64,000 nt of DNA from Lachnospiraceae bacterium UBA935 (GCA_002293525.1 DBDJ01000036.1:52384-116383); one strand, 5' to 3'. Numbered from the stretch's first letter, positions 25,541 to 35,466 are shown. Made by a program: numbers and translations. The notes: a model not told the origin generated them from the sequence alone.

Positions 25541-26215
25541 TTAAATGGGTAATTCACTCAGTAATTCTTTCGTAACCGGTTCTGTTACTACTTGTCCGTT
25601 CTTGACAAAAGCAATCTTGGGCTGTATTTTCATTCGGATTGACCATTTGGAAGTTTTTTCTTTGGTTTTATATTTGAAATCGCCGATCGTTAATTTCTCC
25701 GGCGACATTTCAAGCGCCACAATAAAATGTCCTTCACTGCCGCTGGCACCGGCATAGGCGGCACCGTACAGCCCCCCCAGTATAACGATATCCTTGGTGG
25801 ATATGATCGACGATCCCGGATTGACATCGCCGATAATGACTATGCTGGATTCGGTTTCCAGGATCTGTCCGCTTTTTAAAGTGCCCCGGTAAAACTGTCC
25901 TTCATTCGCTTCGCTGTCATAATGCAGCATCTGCAGCGCTTTTAAATAATTCTGATTGACATCCCCGTCCTTTCCCACCAGACAGATGATTTTCAGTTCG
26001 GAGTTGTCGCTGATGACATCAGCCACCTCCCGTTCTTCGGCATCTGTAAGGATCCTGCCTTCCAAGGACAGCGCCATCTTGGCATTCTTAAAAAAAGCTG
26101 CGGATTCCCGGAATTTAACAGCTATCTCATCCAATAATTCCTGAAAAGGGATGTTTTCATCCAAATGTAATGAGATACCGTTCTGAAAGCTCTTTATGAC
26201 GACTGAATTCTTCAT
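25541..26215 (-). CDS. minC: Septum formation inhibitor MinC
   Basis: The 224-residue protein has an N-terminal FtsZ-inhibitory region and a C-terminal beta-helix with IVIIGDVNPGSSIISTKDIV and ILGGLYGAAYAGASG, the MinD-binding part. It prevents FtsZ polymerisation away from midcell. It precedes minD and minE in the same direction. Confidence 0.94.
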   Translation of the reverse strand: MKNSVVIKSFQNGISLHLDENIPFQELLDEIAVKFRESAAFFKNAKMALSLEGRILTDAEEREVADVISDNSELKIICLVGKDGDVNQNYLKALQMLHYDSEANEGQFYRGTLKSGQILETESSIVIIGDVNPGSSIISTKDIVILGGLYGAAYAGASGSEGHFIVALEMSPEKLTIGDFKYKTKEKTSKWSIRMKIQPKIAFVKNGQVVTEPVTKELLSELPI

Positions 26216-26258
26216 GTTTCATCTCCTATGGGAAAAAACGTTGCTGTTCACCACGTTT

Positions 26259-29165
26259 TTAGTCGGTGATGGCAGTACCGCCCTCCAATTGTCCGGCGGT
26301 GCCGGTGATGATTTCTTCCGGTTCGGCCAGCCCGTAATAATATTTAATGACTTCTCTGGTAATCTGGGCCGCATAGTCAGAGCTGTATCCAAAGGCTACC
26401 CTGGTCGCAATCCCGATCTGGGGATTTTCATAGGGTGCATAACCGACGAATAAGGCATGGTTGGCCCGATTTAAATTCTCCTGTGCCGTTCCGGTTTTGC
26501 CGGCTACATTGACAGAAAGATCACTGAAATACACTTTATTTTCGACTACTTGCCGCATTCCCCGCCGAATTGCCTGGATCTCATCGGGTTCCAGGTCAAC
26601 CTCGTTGCGCACTTCGGCATTATTTTCTGACAGGATATTGCCGTTATGATCGGTCACCTTGTCAATCAAGGTAAGGTTATAGCAGGTACCGCCGTTCGCG
26701 ATGGTGGTTACGTATCTGGCAAGCCCGGTGGTGGTATAGTTGCTGTTGCCTTGGCCGATTGCCGAACGCACCGAATCCTCGGTAGACATCTGGGGGGCGT
26801 ATTCCTCGATCTCAACCCCGGAAACTTCGCTCAGGCCATACAAGTCGCTATATTTATTTAAAACCGCGATCCCCTCGTCGGAAGAATAAATATTGTCGAT
26901 CACACCCATGCGGTAACCCAGGTCATAGAAAAATACATTGCATGAATTCCCGATGCCGCCTGACACGTTCAGGGCACCGTGGCTGCCACGGGGATAAATC
27001 CAGCATCTTGGTGACGGCGTTATCGCCTCAAAGATCCCCTGGCAGGTACAGGTATCAGTAGGGGAAATCAGGCCTTCCATCATCCCGGCCGTGGCCGAGA
27101 CCATCTTAAAGGTGGAACCGGGCGCTGTTTTTTGCTGCGTGGCGTAATTGAACATCGGTTTGGAAAGATCATTTAAGAGGCTGGAATAGTAATCTGCATC
27201 CACGCCGTTGGCCATCTTATTGTTATCATAGCTGGGGTATGAAACCAAGGCCAGGACTTCGCCAGTATGTACGTCAGTAATGACAATCGATCCCGAATAA
27301 GGATCCAAGGCCAGCTGCGCCGGGGTGATGTCCAGCTGGGCAATCCGTGTCAATAGAAAGTCATAGGGGCTGATTTTTCCTTCCCGGAACTGGATCACTT
27401 CCTCTTCTTCCACTTCAATGGCATTCTGCTCCAGCAAAATTTCGCAGAGCTGTCGTCCGGTTACCCTGTCATCCTTAATCATATATTTGTATATTTTCTT
27501 GTCAAATTCCGTATTTACACTCAAAGAATCCGCGATGTATCTTAGGATTTCTTCATATATTTCCGCAGAATCGGAATACTGGCCGTCCAGTTCCAGCATG
27601 GTAATATCAATCCAGTTCATGGAAATACAATAGTGGATATATTCATTCAGGCTGATAACTTCCTCCGTGGTCCATGCTTTATATGTGGCATCCTGCACGT
27701 CTACCCGCTCTCGCATGATAATGCCTTTGCTGTATAGCAGATCAGCAATGAAGCTTTGGTATACCTGATATTCCAAGTTCAGGGCATTGTAAGGCGTCTT
27801 CGTCTCCCGCAGTTCATTGTCTAACAGTTCCATGACGGATGCCTTATGTTCGATAAAAGTGCTGCCGACAGCGATTTCGTTCTCACCGGCCCGGTCGGAT
27901 CCGAAATGACCAATATCGATGACATTGTTATTGATCAGGGCAAAATAGACATCGTAGATCGGAATTACGATACTGGAACTGGAGGTATTTTCATCAGGGA
28001 CAAACTCTTTGATATTCCTGATCTTGGTATAGAGGATGCTGGCAATTTTTTCTTCCAGGATATGGTATGCCGCTTCCTGAAGATCCTTGTCGATCGTCAG
28101 ATAAACATCATTACCGGCAATCGGTTCCGTATAGTCACTTGAGGAAATGACTTTCCCGACATTATTGACAAAAACCGTCTCATGGCCCTTTCTTCCTTGC
28201 AGAATGCTTTCTTGCGACTGTTCGATCCCCAGTTTGCCGATGGTGTCGTTCATGTCATACTGCATGTCCGGATAAGCCAGGTTCAGGCTCTCTAATTCCT
28301 CTTGCGAAGTTTTTCCGGTATAGCCCAGAATCTGTGAAAAATAAACGCTGTCAATATACTTACGGATGGTGTCCTCAATAATGGTCACCCCGTCGAGGAT
28401 ATCACTGTTTTCCATGATGACGGCAACTGTTTCTTCGCTTACATTAGTGGAAACCGTAGTAGCAATATATTTTTGATAGCTGTTATTATTCATGTCAAAA
28501 CGGATCGTCAAGATCTTCAGCAATTCTTCACGGGTATAGCCCTTGCCGACGACAAAATTGTTCCGGCTCTCCTCGCCGTCATACCCGCCGATCCCGAACC
28601 GGTCATAACCGGCAAGATAGTTTACGACATCTTCAGCCGTGGCCGTCATTTCTTCATATTTCAGATCATCATAGTTCCTCTCGCCGTAAACATCAGCCAA
28701 AAATCTCTTTAGTTGTTTATCCTCGCGGTCCTCCACCGTAAACCGATAGTTGTTATCGTTATCCAGAATAATCTTAAAATCGCTGACCGTCTTATCCCCG
28801 CACCTTTCTATAAGCTGCACCAGATGGTAGATAACGGCATTCAGATTGGTATTTCTGCTTGATCCCGATTCAAAGACATCTTCGATTGTAACCGAATAAG
28901 AAAGATCGTTATATGCAAGCAACTTGCCGTTACGGTCATAGATATTGCCTCTTGCTGCCGGTATCGTCCGCTCTTTTTTTATCTTCAGCTGGAACGTATC
29001 CAGATATTCCTCACCATGAACAATCTGGAGATCGAAGATCCGTTGAACCATGACCGCACTGATCGCTGCCATCAGCAAGAAAAGAAAAAAGATCCTTGAC
29101 GTAATCAAATTAATGAAATTATCTTTTATCTTACTTAGCAACCCTTCAGGTCCTCCTCTTTCCAT
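26259..29165 (-). CDS. mrdA: Penicillin-binding protein 2 (elongasome transpeptidase), long form
   Basis: The 968-residue protein has an N-terminal membrane anchor (about 17-42), a PBP-dimer region and a C-terminal transpeptidase. Active-site motifs are STFK (near residue 682), SCN in GNSCNVF and KTG in AGKTGTAQ (near 887). The protein is about 300 residues longer than E. coli PBP2. Most of the excess is an acidic, helix-rich insert ahead of the transpeptidase domain, roughly residues 390-600. It should cross-link peptidoglycan with RodA. An alternative TTG start behind AGGAGG lies eight codons in. Confidence 0.93.
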   Translation of the reverse strand: MERGGPEGLLSKIKDNFINLITSRIFFLFLLMAAISAVMVQRIFDLQIVHGEEYLDTFQLKIKKERTIPAARGNIYDRNGKLLAYNDLSYSVTIEDVFESGSSRNTNLNAVIYHLVQLIERCGDKTVSDFKIILDNDNNYRFTVEDREDKQLKRFLADVYGERNYDDLKYEEMTATAEDVVNYLAGYDRFGIGGYDGEESRNNFVVGKGYTREELLKILTIRFDMNNNSYQKYIATTVSTNVSEETVAVIMENSDILDGVTIIEDTIRKYIDSVYFSQILGYTGKTSQEELESLNLAYPDMQYDMNDTIGKLGIEQSQESILQGRKGHETVFVNNVGKVISSSDYTEPIAGNDVYLTIDKDLQEAAYHILEEKIASILYTKIRNIKEFVPDENTSSSSIVIPIYDVYFALINNNVIDIGHFGSDRAGENEIAVGSTFIEHKASVMELLDNELRETKTPYNALNLEYQVYQSFIADLLYSKGIIMRERVDVQDATYKAWTTEEVISLNEYIHYCISMNWIDITMLELDGQYSDSAEIYEEILRYIADSLSVNTEFDKKIYKYMIKDDRVTGRQLCEILLEQNAIEVEEEEVIQFREGKISPYDFLLTRIAQLDITPAQLALDPYSGSIVITDVHTGEVLALVSYPSYDNNKMANGVDADYYSSLLNDLSKPMFNYATQQKTAPGSTFKMVSATAGMMEGLISPTDTCTCQGIFEAITPSPRCWIYPRGSHGALNVSGGIGNSCNVFFYDLGYRMGVIDNIYSSDEGIAVLNKYSDLYGLSEVSGVEIEEYAPQMSTEDSVRSAIGQGNSNYTTTGLARYVTTIANGGTCYNLTLIDKVTDHNGNILSENNAEVRNEVDLEPDEIQAIRRGMRQVVENKVYFSDLSVNVAGKTGTAQENLNRANHALFVGYAPYENPQIGIATRVAFGYSSDYAAQITREVIKYYYGLAEPEEIITGTAGQLEGGTAITD

Positions 29166-29188
29166 GTTCTTCTAAGAAAATAATTGAA

Positions 29189-29680
29189 TCAGTGTTTCTC
29201 TAAACGATTGTATATCCAAAGAATAATCGGATATAACAGCAGCGTGACCAAAATAGTGTATACAATCTCCGGAAGGATAATATTCATAAAATAGAATGGG
29301 AAGGCAAATCGGCTTCTCATCATAAACAGCAGCAGATAAGTGAATAATCCGTAAAAGAGATCGCTGATTAAAATCAGTGCCATCGGCAGCTTGATATCTT
29401 CCGGGAAAAATATTCCGTTAAACTTGCCGTTCAAATACCCTATGTACATATAGATCATTGCATGCATCCCGATAGCATCGCCGGAAAAAATATCCGCCAG
29501 CAGGCCGCTGACAAATCCGACCGCCAGACCGGTCCTGTCCCCCCACATAAAACCACAGGCGGCGGTCACCACGATCAAAAGATTGGGAACGATCTCGGCA
29601 AAGGCAATCGCGGGGAAAACCGTAGACTGCAGTATGTAACATCCAATAATCAATAAAGCCGTTATTATCCCCCGTCTCAT
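29189..29680 (-). CDS. mreD: Rod shape-determining protein MreD
   Basis: The 163-residue protein is very hydrophobic, with about five membrane segments and the MreD-like FVSGLLADIFSGDAIGMHAM region. It is part of the elongasome scaffold. Position between mreC and mrdA in the usual order supports the call despite low conservation of the family. Confidence 0.88.
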   Translation of the reverse strand: MRRGIITALLIIGCYILQSTVFPAIAFAEIVPNLLIVVTAACGFMWGDRTGLAVGFVSGLLADIFSGDAIGMHAMIYMYIGYLNGKFNGIFFPEDIKLPMALILISDLFYGLFTYLLLFMMRSRFAFPFYFMNIILPEIVYTILVTLLLYPIILWIYNRLEKH

Positions 29681-29752
29681 CTTCTCCTGACCTCTTGCTT
29701 ATTATTTGCTCCTGCCAGTATTAAATACTCTTGCGTACTTTGCTCGTTTATT

Positions 29753-30625
29753 TTACATATCTTCATAATTTTGTTTCAGCTGTAGTATCACCAGTACGTC
29801 ATTCAGATGTTCAAAGTCCACTGCCGGTATCAGGTGCCCGGATTTGGTCAGATTATTGGAATCACGGTTCAACGTGCTGATATAACCGATCAATATGCCG
29901 GGAAGATATTTGTCGCTAATATTGGAAGTCACGATTTTATCGCCGACTACCACTTGATCGGCATTATCGATCAGATCTCCGAATTCCACGACGCCATCGG
30001 CATAAAGCTCCAGGCTGCCCTTGACGATAAGATTGTCTTCGGTGGAAAGCACCTGCCCGCTGACGTTAAAATTATCCGCTATCACGGTATTTACCTTGGC
30101 CCAGTTCGGCCCCACCTTTACGACCCGCCCGACCAGGCCGCTCCCGGCGATGATATTCATGTCAACCGCGACGCCGTCCTCATAGCCTTTGTCAATCTGG
30201 AAGGAATGGAACCAATTGCCGGGATCCCTGGCAATGATGCGGGCCCCGATCTTCTGATAATCATCATATTGGGCATCCAGCCCGTACAGCTCCCGCAGGC
30301 TGGTCAGCTCGTAACGGTCCTGTTGCAGCTTGGTATTTTCGATGGTTAACTCATCAATCTGATTCTTCAGTTCTTCATTTTCTTCCAGTAGGTCCCTGAT
30401 CTGTACCAGTTCCTCCGAACGCCTGCCAAGCCAGTTGCCCATCGAACTGATGCCCTGCTGAAGTGGTGAAATCACATAGCCGGCGACAATCGTCAGCGGC
30501 CTGCTGACATAGTCGGTATTCAAGGTTAAAACAATCAGCCCGGTACAGATGATTGTTAAAATAAAAAGGAGATATTTACCAGGCAGTGTAAACTTCTCTC
30601 CTTTTTTCTTTACTATTGGACTCAT
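29753..30625 (-). CDS. mreC: Rod shape-determining protein MreC
   Basis: The 290-residue protein has a single N-terminal membrane anchor (about 17-37), a coiled coil (about 75-110, ELKNQIDELTIENTKLQQDR) and a C-terminal beta domain with ARDPGNWFHSFQIDKG and NIIAGSGLVGRVVKVG. It links MreB to extracytoplasmic cell-wall enzymes. Its start overlaps the mreB stop by 4 bp. Confidence 0.94.
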   Translation of the reverse strand: MSPIVKKKGEKFTLPGKYLLFILTIICTGLIVLTLNTDYVSRPLTIVAGYVISPLQQGISSMGNWLGRRSEELVQIRDLLEENEELKNQIDELTIENTKLQQDRYELTSLRELYGLDAQYDDYQKIGARIIARDPGNWFHSFQIDKGYEDGVAVDMNIIAGSGLVGRVVKVGPNWAKVNTVIADNFNVSGQVLSTEDNLIVKGSLELYADGVVEFGDLIDNADQVVVGDKIVTSNISDKYLPGILIGYISTLNRDSNNLTKSGHLIPAVDFEHLNDVLVILQLKQNYEDM

Positions 30626-31632
30626 TTGCTCATTCCTTCAATTGCATATGCCACTGATTTATAGTTATCGTCCTTGATAATCTTGGAGAGTCCTACCGCA
30701 ACGCTGGTTATCGGGTTTTCGGCAACGTTTACATTCAGTCCCGTGCCTTTCCTCATGAGTTCGGCAAAATGGTTGACCTGAGAAGCCCCGCCGGTCAGGT
30801 AGAGGCCGTTCCGGTAGATATCTGCCGCCAGCTCGGGCGGGGTTCGTTCCAGGATCACCTTGACGTTATCAATGATGGCCGCAAAATGTTCGGTCAAGGT
30901 TTCGTCAATCAGACGTGTCGGAATCTCTCTTTCCACCGGCAGGCCGGTTACGATATCCCTTCCGTAGACGAGCGCACCCTGACCGTTCCCTTCCAGCTCC
31001 TGAAGATCAATCTTGACCTTTTCCGCTGTTTTGCCCCCGATAATCAGGCTGAATTCTTTGCGGATGGCATTACGGATCGCATCGTCAAATTTCTGGCCGC
31101 CGGTCTTGATCAAGCGGCTCAAGACGATGCCGCCGAGCGATAAAATGGAGATTTCCGTGGTATCATAGCCGACATTGACCATCAGGACTCCTTGTGAGTT
31201 CTTGACGTCAATATTCATCCCGAGCCCGTCGGCAATCGCTTTTTCAACTACCATGATCCGCTTGGCCTTGACCCCGGCTTCGCGGACCAGGTCTTTAAAA
31301 GCCCGTTTCTCTACTTCGGTGATATCCGTGGGGACTGCGACAAAAAAATCGGCCGGCCGGACATTCCCCTTCGAAAGATCTGTCACAAAAAATTTGATCA
31401 GGGTCTCCATGTTCTTGATATCGGCGATCACACCATTGCAGAGCGGATAAGAAATCTGGATGTTCCCCGGGGCCTTTTCATGCATCTCAAAAGCGGAATC
31501 CCCATAAGCAAACAGATTGTTCTTATTCTCAATGGCAATCATATTCTTCTCGACCAGTATCACGTCATCGGACTTACTGTAAATTTTGATATTACTGGTA
31601 CCAAGATCGATACCAAAAGCATTGTTAGACAA
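30622..31632 (-). CDS. mreB: Actin-like rod-shape protein MreB
   Basis: The 336-residue protein has actin-fold phosphate loops: FGIDLGTSNIKIY at the N terminus and VLMVNVGYDTTEISIL in the middle, plus GLYLTGGASQVNHF near the C terminus. The start is a TTG behind AAAGGGGTG. The phosphate-1 loop reads GTSNIKI, where classic MreB has GTANTLI, so this may be the Mbl/MreBH-like branch. It heads mreBCD-mrdA-minCDE-rodA. Confidence 0.92.
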   Translation of the reverse strand: MSNNAFGIDLGTSNIKIYSKSDDVILVEKNMIAIENKNNLFAYGDSAFEMHEKAPGNIQISYPLCNGVIADIKNMETLIKFFVTDLSKGNVRPADFFVAVPTDITEVEKRAFKDLVREAGVKAKRIMVVEKAIADGLGMNIDVKNSQGVLMVNVGYDTTEISILSLGGIVLSRLIKTGGQKFDDAIRNAIRKEFSLIIGGKTAEKVKIDLQELEGNGQGALVYGRDIVTGLPVEREIPTRLIDETLTEHFAAIIDNVKVILERTPPELAADIYRNGLYLTGGASQVNHFAELMRKGTGLNVNVAENPITSVAVGLSKIIKDDNYKSVAYAIEGMSK

Positions 31633-31688
31633 ATCAGCACCCCTTTCGTGTCACCGCATTATTATGTCGTATTTATCTTGTGTTGTTC

Positions 31689-31715
31689 AGGGAAACGCCA
31701 TGCAGCGTTTCTCGC
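31689..31715 (+). repeat. Fragment of dispersed repeat family A
   Basis: AGGGAAACGC-ATGCAGCGTTTC matches the first hairpin of the 121-bp element at 1772 and 41818 with one or two changes. The rest of the element is missing. It sits between radC and mreB and may act as a terminator hairpin. Confidence 0.6.
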
Positions 31716-31729
31716 ACTTAGGGCAGCCG

Positions 31730-32506
31730 TCATGCCAGAAGTCCATGTTCTTTAAAGCTTGTATATTTATTATCCCCAATTATAATGTGGTCAATCAAGG
31801 GAATATCGATCATCCTGCCCACTTCGCAGATATGGGCGGTAATCTCCTTATCCTTGTTGCTGGGAGTGGCATCTCCGCTGGGATGATTGTGGAGCAGCAT
31901 CAGATAGACTGCCTGTACCTTCAGGGCCCTGACAAATATCTCTCTTGGCGACAGCAGGGAAGCTTTTACCGTCCCTACCGACAGCAGATATTCCTCCAGC
32001 AGATGCAGCCTGCTGTCCAGCAGCAGCAACAAGACGGTTTCCTGCTCGTTATGGCGCAGTGTTTCCTTATAATAATCCGCCACTGACTGGGGACTGCTGA
32101 ACGCCAGCCGCTCTCCGGCACTTTCTCGGGACATCCGCAAAGCCAGCTCAGTAAGACAGCGGATCTTGACGGCTTTCACCTGGCCGATCCCTTTGATACT
32201 CATAAGTTCCTCAAGGGAAACATGATGGAGGCTGTTTAGGCCTTTATGCCCCCCTCCTGCCAGCTGCAGGATCTGATTTCCCAGTTCTACGGTAGAGCAG
32301 TCTCTGGTTCCGGTACGCAGGATGATGGCTAACAGTTCAGCTTCGGTCAGGCTGGCTGCCCCGCTTCCCAGAAACTTTTCATAAGGACCGCTCTTTTGGC
32401 GGCCTGACCCGTTCTTCGGCACGGAAGCCGTGCCCTTATCTGTGGTTTGATTCTTATTCACTTTTTTATTTTCCATGGCAATCCCCACTGTGCGTTCTCT
32501 CTTCAT
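31730..32506 (-). CDS. radC: RadC/JAB-domain DNA repair-associated protein
   Basis: The 258-residue protein has an N-terminal helix-hairpin-helix-like region (ELLAIILRTG and LMSIKGIGQVKA) and a C-terminal JAB/MPN metal site, HNHPSGDATPSNKDKEIT. It carries the family's LLDSRLHLL segment. Despite its name the cellular role is unsettled. A second start (MENKK, near 32476) sits behind GGGGAT and is a good alternative. The radC-mreB pairing is common in Firmicutes. Confidence 0.93.
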   Translation of the reverse strand: MKRERTVGIAMENKKVNKNQTTDKGTASVPKNGSGRQKSGPYEKFLGSGAASLTEAELLAIILRTGTRDCSTVELGNQILQLAGGGHKGLNSLHHVSLEELMSIKGIGQVKAVKIRCLTELALRMSRESAGERLAFSSPQSVADYYKETLRHNEQETVLLLLLDSRLHLLEEYLLSVGTVKASLLSPREIFVRALKVQAVYLMLLHNHPSGDATPSNKDKEITAHICEVGRMIDIPLIDHIIIGDNKYTSFKEHGLLA

Positions 32507-32536
32507 CCCGCCTGTAAGGAAAGTTAGTACGTGGCT

Positions 32537-32773
32537 CTAAAGAATCCGATAGATCATAATCGCAATCGCAATCCCGATGATACTGGCAATCGATATCCTG
32601 ATGGTTAATGCAAAAGTGATACATAAAATCCCGATATCGAAAACGGCCGGTTCCACCAGGCCAAAGGTTTGTCCAAAATCAAGCCAGGTGCCGGGAAAAA
32701 GGCTTCCGATAAAACCGCCGATCACGATCCCGGCCAGTATCATCAGAAAGCAGGCCCACTTGTTTTTGCGCAT
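32537..32773 (-). CDS. DUF4321 small membrane protein
   Basis: The 78-residue protein has two hydrophobic segments with GGFIGSLFPGTWLDFGQTFG between them and an LTIRISIASIIGIAI C-terminal helix, as in DUF4321. It is found near radC/mreB in many Clostridia. Function unknown. Confidence 0.8.
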   Translation of the reverse strand: MRKNKWACFLMILAGIVIGGFIGSLFPGTWLDFGQTFGLVEPAVFDIGILCITFALTIRISIASIIGIAIAIMIYRIL

Positions 32774-32877
32774 ATGCTACCTCCTCTTTCGTGCCCGCAA
32801 CTATAAATCATATTATCACAAACAGGTAATTATGTATACCAATTTCAAGCAAAATTTTTCTTAAAAATTCACTAAAA

Positions 32878-34206
32878 TTAATTTATAAAGCGACCGGAAA
32901 CGACATCGGCCAGGCCTAATTCCACCAGCTTCTGCAGGCTCTTTAAGATGCCGGTTTTGGCATGCGTAAAGGTCAGGCCGCCCTGAAAATAAACGCTATA
33001 CGGCTCTTTCATGGGACCGTCGGCACTGAGCTCAATCGAAGACCCGGAGATAAAGGCTCCGGCGGCCATGATCACCTGATTTTCATATCCGGGCATGTCG
33101 GCCGGCAGCGGTGTTACATGGCTGTCGATCGGTGCGGCACTCTGGATTCCTTGGCAGAAGGCCGCTAGCGCTTCCGGTGTTCCAAGGGAAACGGCCTGAA
33201 TAATGTCATACCGCGGTTCTGTTCCGCCGGGAATAACAGCAAAGCCTAGCTGCTCATAGATATTGGCGGCAAATATCGCCCCTTTCAGTGCCGCTGCGGT
33301 GACGGAAGGCGCGAGGAACAGACCTTGGTAAATGGAGCGGAGGCTGTCGCTGGTCGCCCCTACTTCCTTGCCGAGACCGGGAGCGTTAAGGCGGAATGCC
33401 GCCTGTTCGATACAGGGCCTGGTTCCGGCGATATAGCCGCCGCTGGGGACAAGGCCGCCGCCGGGATTCTTGATCAGGGAACCGACTGTCATATCGGCGC
33501 CGACGTCGGAAGGTTCGGTTACATCGACGAATTCACCGTAGCAATTGTCTACCAGACAGATGATGTCCGGTTTCAGGTTTTTGATGAAGGCGATCAGTTC
33601 ACCGATCTGGCCGGTTGATAAGGTGGGGCGCGTCTGATAGCCTTTAGAACGCTGGATGGTTACCATTTTAGTCTGTTTTCTTACAGCTTGGCGGATGCCT
33701 TCCCAGTCAAAGCTGCCGTCGGGAAGCAGGTCTACCTGGCGGTATGAGATCTGGTATTCGGCCAGGGATCCGGGGGAAGGGCGGATCCCGATTACGCTTT
33801 CTAAGGTATCATAGGGTTTGCCGACCGGTGAAAGCAGTTCGTCGCCGGGGCGCAGGTTGCTCAGCAGCGCCAAGGCCAGGGCGTGGGTACCGCAGGTGAT
33901 CTGGGGACGTACCAGAGCATCTTCGGTGTGGAAGACGGAGGCGTAGACTTTCTCCAGGGCTTCTCTGCCGATGTCGTTGTAGCCGTAGCCGGTGGTTCCG
34001 GACAGATGCGCTTCGCTGATTTGATGGGACTGCATGGCATGTAGCACCTTTAACTGATTGAATTCTGCGGTTACGTCGATTTCATTGAAACGGTCTGTAA
34101 GGCCTTGCAGTATGGATTCGCCAAAAGCTAGTACATCTGCTGATATACCAAGTTTTTGGTATGCACATCGCAATTGGTCTTTATTTGTCATTTTATAATT
34201 TGTCAT
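32878..34206 (-). CDS. ynbB: YnbB-like PLP-dependent enzyme (methionine gamma-lyase/aluminium-resistance family)
   Basis: The 442-residue protein belongs to the fold-type I PLP family annotated as aluminium resistance or methionine gamma-lyase-like. Visible motifs are RPQITCGTHALALAL, CLVDNCYGEFVD and GSLIKNPGGGLVPSGGYIAG, the latter holding the Schiff-base lysine. It sits downstream of miaA, as in Bacillus. The start region has a duplicated AAATGACAAAT, so two ATGs five codons apart are possible. The physiological substrate is not established. Confidence 0.88.
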   Translation of the reverse strand: MTNYKMTNKDQLRCAYQKLGISADVLAFGESILQGLTDRFNEIDVTAEFNQLKVLHAMQSHQISEAHLSGTTGYGYNDIGREALEKVYASVFHTEDALVRPQITCGTHALALALLSNLRPGDELLSPVGKPYDTLESVIGIRPSPGSLAEYQISYRQVDLLPDGSFDWEGIRQAVRKQTKMVTIQRSKGYQTRPTLSTGQIGELIAFIKNLKPDIICLVDNCYGEFVDVTEPSDVGADMTVGSLIKNPGGGLVPSGGYIAGTRPCIEQAAFRLNAPGLGKEVGATSDSLRSIYQGLFLAPSVTAAALKGAIFAANIYEQLGFAVIPGGTEPRYDIIQAVSLGTPEALAAFCQGIQSAAPIDSHVTPLPADMPGYENQVIMAAGAFISGSSIELSADGPMKEPYSVYFQGGLTFTHAKTGILKSLQKLVELGLADVVSGRFIN

Positions 34207-34271
34207 TTTATATGCTTCTTTCTATCAATTAATTATTAGAAGTAGTATTTGTTTCTGGCTGTTCTTAAGTA

Positions 34272-34439
34272 CTATGCGGCTTCGGTATTTGGCAATTGTT
34301 TTGTCACTCCCGATTTGGGCTTCACAAGGGGGGATTCCTTTTTGATCTTCTGGAGAATCCGATTGGCTTCCTTGTTCTCAAGCTCCGATAAATTGGCAAA
34401 AGGTCCGACTGCCTCATTGTAATAATGATACAGATGCAC
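34272..34439 (-). CDS. Conserved-looking 55-residue protein
   Basis: A short frame starts at GTG with an excellent ribosome site (AGAGGTGATC, 6-nt spacing) and ends at TAG. It encodes 55 residues beginning MHLYHYYNEAVGPFANLSEL, with a helix-like centre (ENKEANRILQKIKKE). It lies 30 bp after miaA and before the ynbB-like gene, all on the minus strand, so it is probably in the operon. No family is assigned with confidence. It could be the N-terminal remnant of a longer protein. Confidence 0.6.
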   Translation of the reverse strand: MHLYHYYNEAVGPFANLSELENKEANRILQKIKKESPLVKPKSGVTKQLPNTEAA

Positions 34440-34469
34440 TAAGATCACCTCTACTGTTATATTCTTATA

Positions 34470-35438
34470 TCAATCGTACTGTCTGGCTGAGATATTGTCG
34501 CATATGCCTTTTTCTTTTAAGACATGACACATCTTATCTACGATCCGGTCTGTATCGAAGGTGTAATCTTCCAGCGGGATCCAGATGACATCTTTCTCAC
34601 GTCGGAACCATGTCAGCTGGCGCTTGGCAAAGTGCCGGGTATCGCGCTTAATCCGGTTCACTGCCTCAGTTATGGAGATTTCTCCTTCCAGATAAGAGAA
34701 GATTTCTTTATATCCCAAGCCTTGCATGGAAACCATATCCTTGCCGCAACCTTGGTTTCTTAGCTTGATCACCTCATCTACAAGGCCGTCTGCTATCATG
34801 CTATCCACGCGTTGATTGATTCTTTGATACAGTCGCACCCTGTCATCCTGAAGAACAAAATAGCCGAAATTATAAGGAGAAATCCGCTGGCGTTCCTCGC
34901 TGTTGTGCTGCGATATCCTGAGTCCGGTATCATGCCGGAACACCAAGGCTCTGATTATCCTCTTGCGGTTATTCTCATGAATGATCGCTGCCGATTCAGG
35001 ATCGGCGTCTTTCAGCATGGCATGTAGATATGCATTTCCTCTTTCTTCTCCGAGGCGCTCCAATTCCTGGCGGTAAGAATCGTTGGGAGCCTTGTCGGTA
35101 AAGTTAATGTCATACAACAGGGCTTGGATATAAAATCCCGTACCGCCGGTAATAATCGGGATATTTCCTCTGTCAAAAATGCCTTCCAGACATTTTTTTG
35201 CCATTGACTGGAACGTAAATACATTGAAGTCTTCTTCCGGTTCCAGTATGTCAATCATGTGATGGGGAATACCTTGCATTTCTTCCGTAGATATTTTAGC
35301 CGTTCCGATATCCATATGCCGGTATACCTGCATAGAATCAGCCGAAACAATCTCTCCGCCAATACGTTTAGCCAGCAGTAAAGAAAGTGCTGTTTTACCT
35401 ACCGCCGTAGGACCGGTTACGATCACCAATGGCTTCAT
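34470..35438 (-). CDS. miaA: tRNA dimethylallyltransferase
   Basis: The 322-residue enzyme has the P-loop GPTAVGKTALSLLLAK at residues 9-24, followed by EIVSADSMQVYRHMDIGTAK and GGTGFYIQALLYDI. It prenylates adenosine 37 of tRNAs reading UNN codons. MiaB, encoded in the same block, adds the methylthio group to the product. mutL lies 28 bp upstream. Confidence 0.95.
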   Translation of the reverse strand: MKPLVIVTGPTAVGKTALSLLLAKRIGGEIVSADSMQVYRHMDIGTAKISTEEMQGIPHHMIDILEPEEDFNVFTFQSMAKKCLEGIFDRGNIPIITGGTGFYIQALLYDINFTDKAPNDSYRQELERLGEERGNAYLHAMLKDADPESAAIIHENNRKRIIRALVFRHDTGLRISQHNSEERQRISPYNFGYFVLQDDRVRLYQRINQRVDSMIADGLVDEVIKLRNQGCGKDMVSMQGLGYKEIFSYLEGEISITEAVNRIKRDTRHFAKRQLTWFRREKDVIWIPLEDYTFDTDRIVDKMCHVLKEKGICDNISARQYD

Positions 35439-35466
35439 GATATCTTAACTCCTATCTAGTTCGTTA

